NCBI GenBank assembly: GCA_963819845.1 | Contig: CAWFXQ010000007.1 | Span: 127,565-191,564 of the forward strand | Length of the DNA stretch: 64,000 nucleotides | DNA from: DATAGF01 sp963819845 | GTDB lineage: Bacteria; Actinomycetota; Thermoleophilia; Miltoncostaeales; Miltoncostaeaceae | Reading direction: 5' to 3' | In this document: one piece after another, positions 61,865-64,000 of the stretch | Layout: each line of letters opens with the position of its first letter | Position numbering within the stretch: the stretch's first letter is position 1 | Position numbers and translations under genes: made by a program | Notes under the pieces: model-generated | The model's database searches: none | What the model saw: only the letters and a program-made list of their open reading frames with translations | Told to the model about the DNA's origin: nothing

Positions 61865-62032
61865 CTAGGTCCGCTCGCCGCCCCCGTGGGCCTGGCCGGG
61901 GGACACCACCCACGCGTAGGCCTCGGCCAGGCGCAGCAGGGTTGTGGCGTTGGGCGCGGCCGCCGCCTGGGCGGCGATCGCGGCGATCAGGGCGTCGCGC
62001 GCCTCCTCGGCCGACGCGGGCTGCTGGCTCAC
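61865..62032 (-). CDS. Small hypothetical protein (55 residues)
   Basis: A short acidic/Ala-rich helical protein, SAEEARDALIAAIAAQAAAAPNATTLLRLAEAYAWV in the centre, followed by a Gly-rich tail. GTG 62032 follows AAGGAGACC. The helix resembles small actinobacterial proteins of no known role. It converges on secG, 10 bp away. Confidence 0.65.
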   Translation of the reverse strand: MSQQPASAEEARDALIAAIAAQAAAAPNATTLLRLAEAYAWVVSPGQAHGGGERT

Positions 62033-62116
62033 TCGGTCTCCTTCGGATCGTTTGTCCGCCCATCGTAGGACGACGCGCCTACCCGCGGGCCGCGGCGCCG
62101 GGTAGGGTTCCGGCCG

Positions 62117-62266
62117 GTGGACAACGCGGCCCTCATCACCGGCGCGAAGTGGATCGGCGCCGCCGTCTTCGTCGTCGTCGCGGCCATCGGCATCTACCTC
62201 GGGGCCGTCCTGTCGGTCTACGTCATCGCCTGGGTCATCGACCTGATCGGGACCATCTTCGGCTGA
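62117..62266 (+). CDS. Small single-pass or two-pass membrane protein (49 residues)
   Basis: A 49-residue ORF almost wholly hydrophobic: WIGAAVFVVVAAIGIYLGAV then YVIAWVIDLIG. TAGGGT (62103-62108) ends eight bases before the GTG, with no Shine-Dalgarno. Function unknown. Confidence 0.6.
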   Translation: MDNAALITGAKWIGAAVFVVVAAIGIYLGAVLSVYVIAWVIDLIGTIFG

Positions 62267-62298
62267 TCGCCCCGGCCCGCGCCCGGGCCCGCCGGCCG

Positions 62299-62949
62299 CT
62301 AGTAGACGACGAGCGAGACCGCGACGTACTGGGTCGCGAACGCCGCGACCGTGAGCGCGTGGAACACCTCGTGGAAGCCGAAGACGCGCGGCGCCCGGTC
62401 GGGCCGGCGGGTGGCGTAGACGAGCCCGCCGGCCGTGTAGAGGCCGCCCCCGACGATCGCGAGCACCACCGCCGCGACGCCCGCTCCGCGCATGAGTTCC
62501 GGGATGGCGAAGGCGGGGGCCCAGCCCAGGGCGAGGTAGAGGGGCGTGGTGATCCAGACCGGCGGCCGGGCCCACGCCAGGTGCAGGGCCACGCCGGCCG
62601 CCGCCCCCGCCCAGACGAAGGCGAGCATCGCGGTGCGGGCGGTGCCGTGCAGCCCGAGCACGGCGAAGGGCGTGTAGGTGCCGGCGATGATCAGGTAGAT
62701 CGAGGCGTGGTCGAGGCGGGCCATCAGGCGGTGGCGGGCGGGCGAGCCGGTGCCCAGGTGGTAGGTGGCGCTGATCGCGAACAGCGTGCATGCGCAGATC
62801 GCGTAGACCGCCGCGGCCGCCCGCGCCCGGCCGTCCGGCGCGAGCGCAACGAGCACGATGCCGGCCGCGGCGCAGAGCGGCAGGGTCGCCGCGTGCAGGA
62901 CGCCGCGCAGCCGCGGGGGGGCGGCCGCGGCGCGCTCGAGGGCGGTCAC
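62299..62949 (-). CDS. Hemolysin III / PAQR-family membrane protein
   Basis: A 216-residue seven-helix protein. SATYHLGTGSPARHRLMARLDHASIYLIIAGTYTPFAV (Ser/His and Asp/His metal ligands), and GFHEVFHALTVAAFATQY (the closing H-x3-H) are the family's zinc-binding signatures. Relatives hydrolyse membrane lipids or act as receptors; the bacterial substrate is unknown. Preceded by a small exported protein gene on the same strand. Confidence 0.92.
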   Translation of the reverse strand: MTALERAAAAPPRLRGVLHAATLPLCAAAGIVLVALAPDGRARAAAAVYAICACTLFAISATYHLGTGSPARHRLMARLDHASIYLIIAGTYTPFAVLGLHGTARTAMLAFVWAGAAAGVALHLAWARPPVWITTPLYLALGWAPAFAIPELMRGAGVAAVVLAIVGGGLYTAGGLVYATRRPDRAPRVFGFHEVFHALTVAAFATQYVAVSLVVY

Positions 62950-62962
62950 GCGCCGTCGCCCA

Positions 62963-63179
62963 TCAGACGGGGAACGCCGTCACCACGACGTTGTTGACGT
63001 AGTAGTCGGTGGAGCGGTCGAAGCGGCCCCCGCACGCAGGGGTCGTCCTGGTTGGGCGGCTCGGCCGCGCTCGCGGCGGGCGCCAGCGCCGGCGCCAGGA
63101 CGAGGCCCACGGCGGCGGCGAGGACCATGGACAGGGTCCGCGGGCGGCACCGCGGGTTGTTCGGGCCGGGCGAGGGCAC
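62963..63179 (-). CDS. Small secreted protein, frame-disrupted at a G5 tract
   Basis: A signal peptide (SMVLAAAVGLVLAPALAPAASA) leads into AAEPPNQDDPC, then the reading frame must shift at the five-base run (plus-strand C at 63027-63031) to continue FDRSTDYYVNNVVVTAFPV and stop at 62963. With four G the product would be about 70 residues. GTG 63179 or the ATG at 63194 are possible starts. Function unknown. Confidence 0.6.
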
Positions 63180-63205
63180 GCCGCTTTCTACCATCCCGCG
63201 CCGGA

Positions 63206-64000
63206 CTACGGGCGGGGTGCGCCCACAAGCCCCTCGCACCGCCGGCACCAGTCCTCGGCCCCCATCGCGCCGAAGGCGCCGGATGCTGCCATGGCGAGCT
63301 CGTCGGCCTGGCCCCGGTCCCCGGCGCGCAGGGCCGCGCGGGCCCCCGCGAACCGCATCCAGGCGCCTTCCCATCGCCGTCCGTCGCGCTCGACGGCACG
63401 GGCGGCGTCCTCGATCTCCGCGCCCCCCGCGCCGCCGCCGGCGAGGCCGGCCAGCGCGCGGGCATACCCGGCGCGGGGGCCCGACCCGAGCGCCGCCAGC
63501 TCCGCGCCCCAACGCCCGGCCTCATCCGCGTCCCCGCGGGCGCTCGCCAGCTCCGCGGCTGCCATGGGCAGGAGGGCCGACAGCGCGAACGGCCCCTCCT
63601 CGCGGGGCTCCCAGTGCCCGACCAGGGGCGCCAGGCGCGCCCGCGCCGCTCAAGGTCGCCCCCGGCCATGTGGGCCCGCGCCATGGCGACCCGCACGGTG
63701 CGCTTGAAGATGCGCCCATGCAACTCGTTGACCTCGGGCGCGATGGGCTCCAGGGCCTGGAGCGCCAGACTCAGGCGGCCCCGCGCGAGGGCCAGCTCCC
63801 CCCGGACCATGCCGAGGGCGTGGCGCGTGTGCGGCTTGTCCACCGGCTCGTCGAGGACCGCCGCGGCGCGATCGAGCAGCGCCTCGGCCGCCGCGATGCT
63901 CCCCGCCTGGGCGAGCGCCGGGCCTGCAGGTGGGCGAGCCACACGGCCATGCCCGACAGCCCGTGCGCACCGACGAGCTCGATCCCCCGCTCGGCGTAGC
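63206..64000 (-). CDS. Alpha-helical repeat (TPR-like) protein, C-terminal part, frame-disrupted, runs off the window
   Basis: Read from the right edge: GIELVGAHGLSGMAVWLAHLQ, then (after a frame change near 63925) AQAGSIAAAEALLDRAAAVLDEPVD, LALARGRLSLALQALEPIAPEV and VAMARAHMAGGDLER, then (after another change near 63648) ARLAPLVGHWEP, LPMAAAELASARGDADEAG, and WMRFAGARAALRAGDRGQADELAMAASGAFGAMGAEDW. The A/L-rich helix pairs are as in the TPR region of large ATP-binding or LuxR-type regulators; the class cannot be told without the N-terminus. Confidence 0.6.

Overview
The window is about 64 kb of very GC-rich DNA with dense, mostly single-gene or short-operon organisation, many GTG starts and frequent GTGA/ATGA stop-start overlaps. 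The gene content is that of an actinomycete-type Gram-positive: OpcA beside Zwf, a long-form isocitrate lyase, a DtxR/IdeR regulator, futalosine-pathway MqnD, and several lipobox lipoproteins. A deep actinobacterial lineage such as Thermoleophilia is my best guess, but this is inference. No rRNA, tRNA, CRISPR array, insertion sequence or prophage was seen.

Layout. 1-4.85 kb: a five-gene co-directional block consisting of the C-terminal end of a WD40 (probably STAND-type) protein, a protein of unknown fold ending in a duplicated Thr/Cys peptide cassette, an APH-like kinase, a HopA1-family protein, and an HE-x(7)-DP metalloprotein-like protein. The kinase plus HopA1 pair is the signature of class V lanthionine synthetases, so this is the best candidate for a new system (a RiPP-like maturation locus under a STAND/WD40 partner). 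4.85-9.8 kb: membrane protein, arylsulfatase, DUF2254 protein. 9.9-12.1 kb: isocitrate lyase. 12.3-17.8 kb: DksA-like protein, small membrane proteins, acyltransferase, nitroreductase, SHOCT protein, GAP-family protein. 17.8-22 kb: formylglycine-generating enzyme (probable activator of the sulfatase), flippase-like protein, lipase, BrkB-like protein. 22-29.6 kb: HNH nuclease, amidotransferase, two PH-domain membrane proteins, HAD phosphatase, pyruvate kinase, kinase-like protein. 29.8-31.7 kb: amt-glnK ammonium uptake pair. 32.3-36.1 kb: two-component system downstream of two exported proteins. 36.3-42.2 kb: zinc ribbon protein, NAD synthetase, subtilase, YciI-like protein, acyl-CoA ligase. 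42.3-46.2 kb: toxin-antitoxin pair, AcuC deacetylase, ABC ATPase, diguanylate cyclase. 46.2-52.9 kb: pentose-phosphate block pgl-opcA-zwf-tkt, followed upstream by guaB. 53-58.7 kb: lipoproteins, nitronate-monooxygenase-like enzyme, a gutted glutathione peroxidase, ECF sigma factor, M14 peptidase, Crp-like regulator. 58.8-64 kb: DtxR regulator, Cys-rich protein, mqnD, cupin, thioesterase, secG, hemolysin III, and a frame-disrupted helical-repeat protein running off the edge.

Two window-wide patterns deserve attention. First, at least a dozen genes have a TANNNT hexamer ending only 6-8 nt before the start codon and no Shine-Dalgarno, which is the arrangement of leaderless transcripts. Second, at least eight single-base-type frame breaks interrupt otherwise well conserved genes, two of them at G5 homopolymers; this looks more like residual assembly indels than decay, and protein predictions for those genes should be made from the repaired frames.
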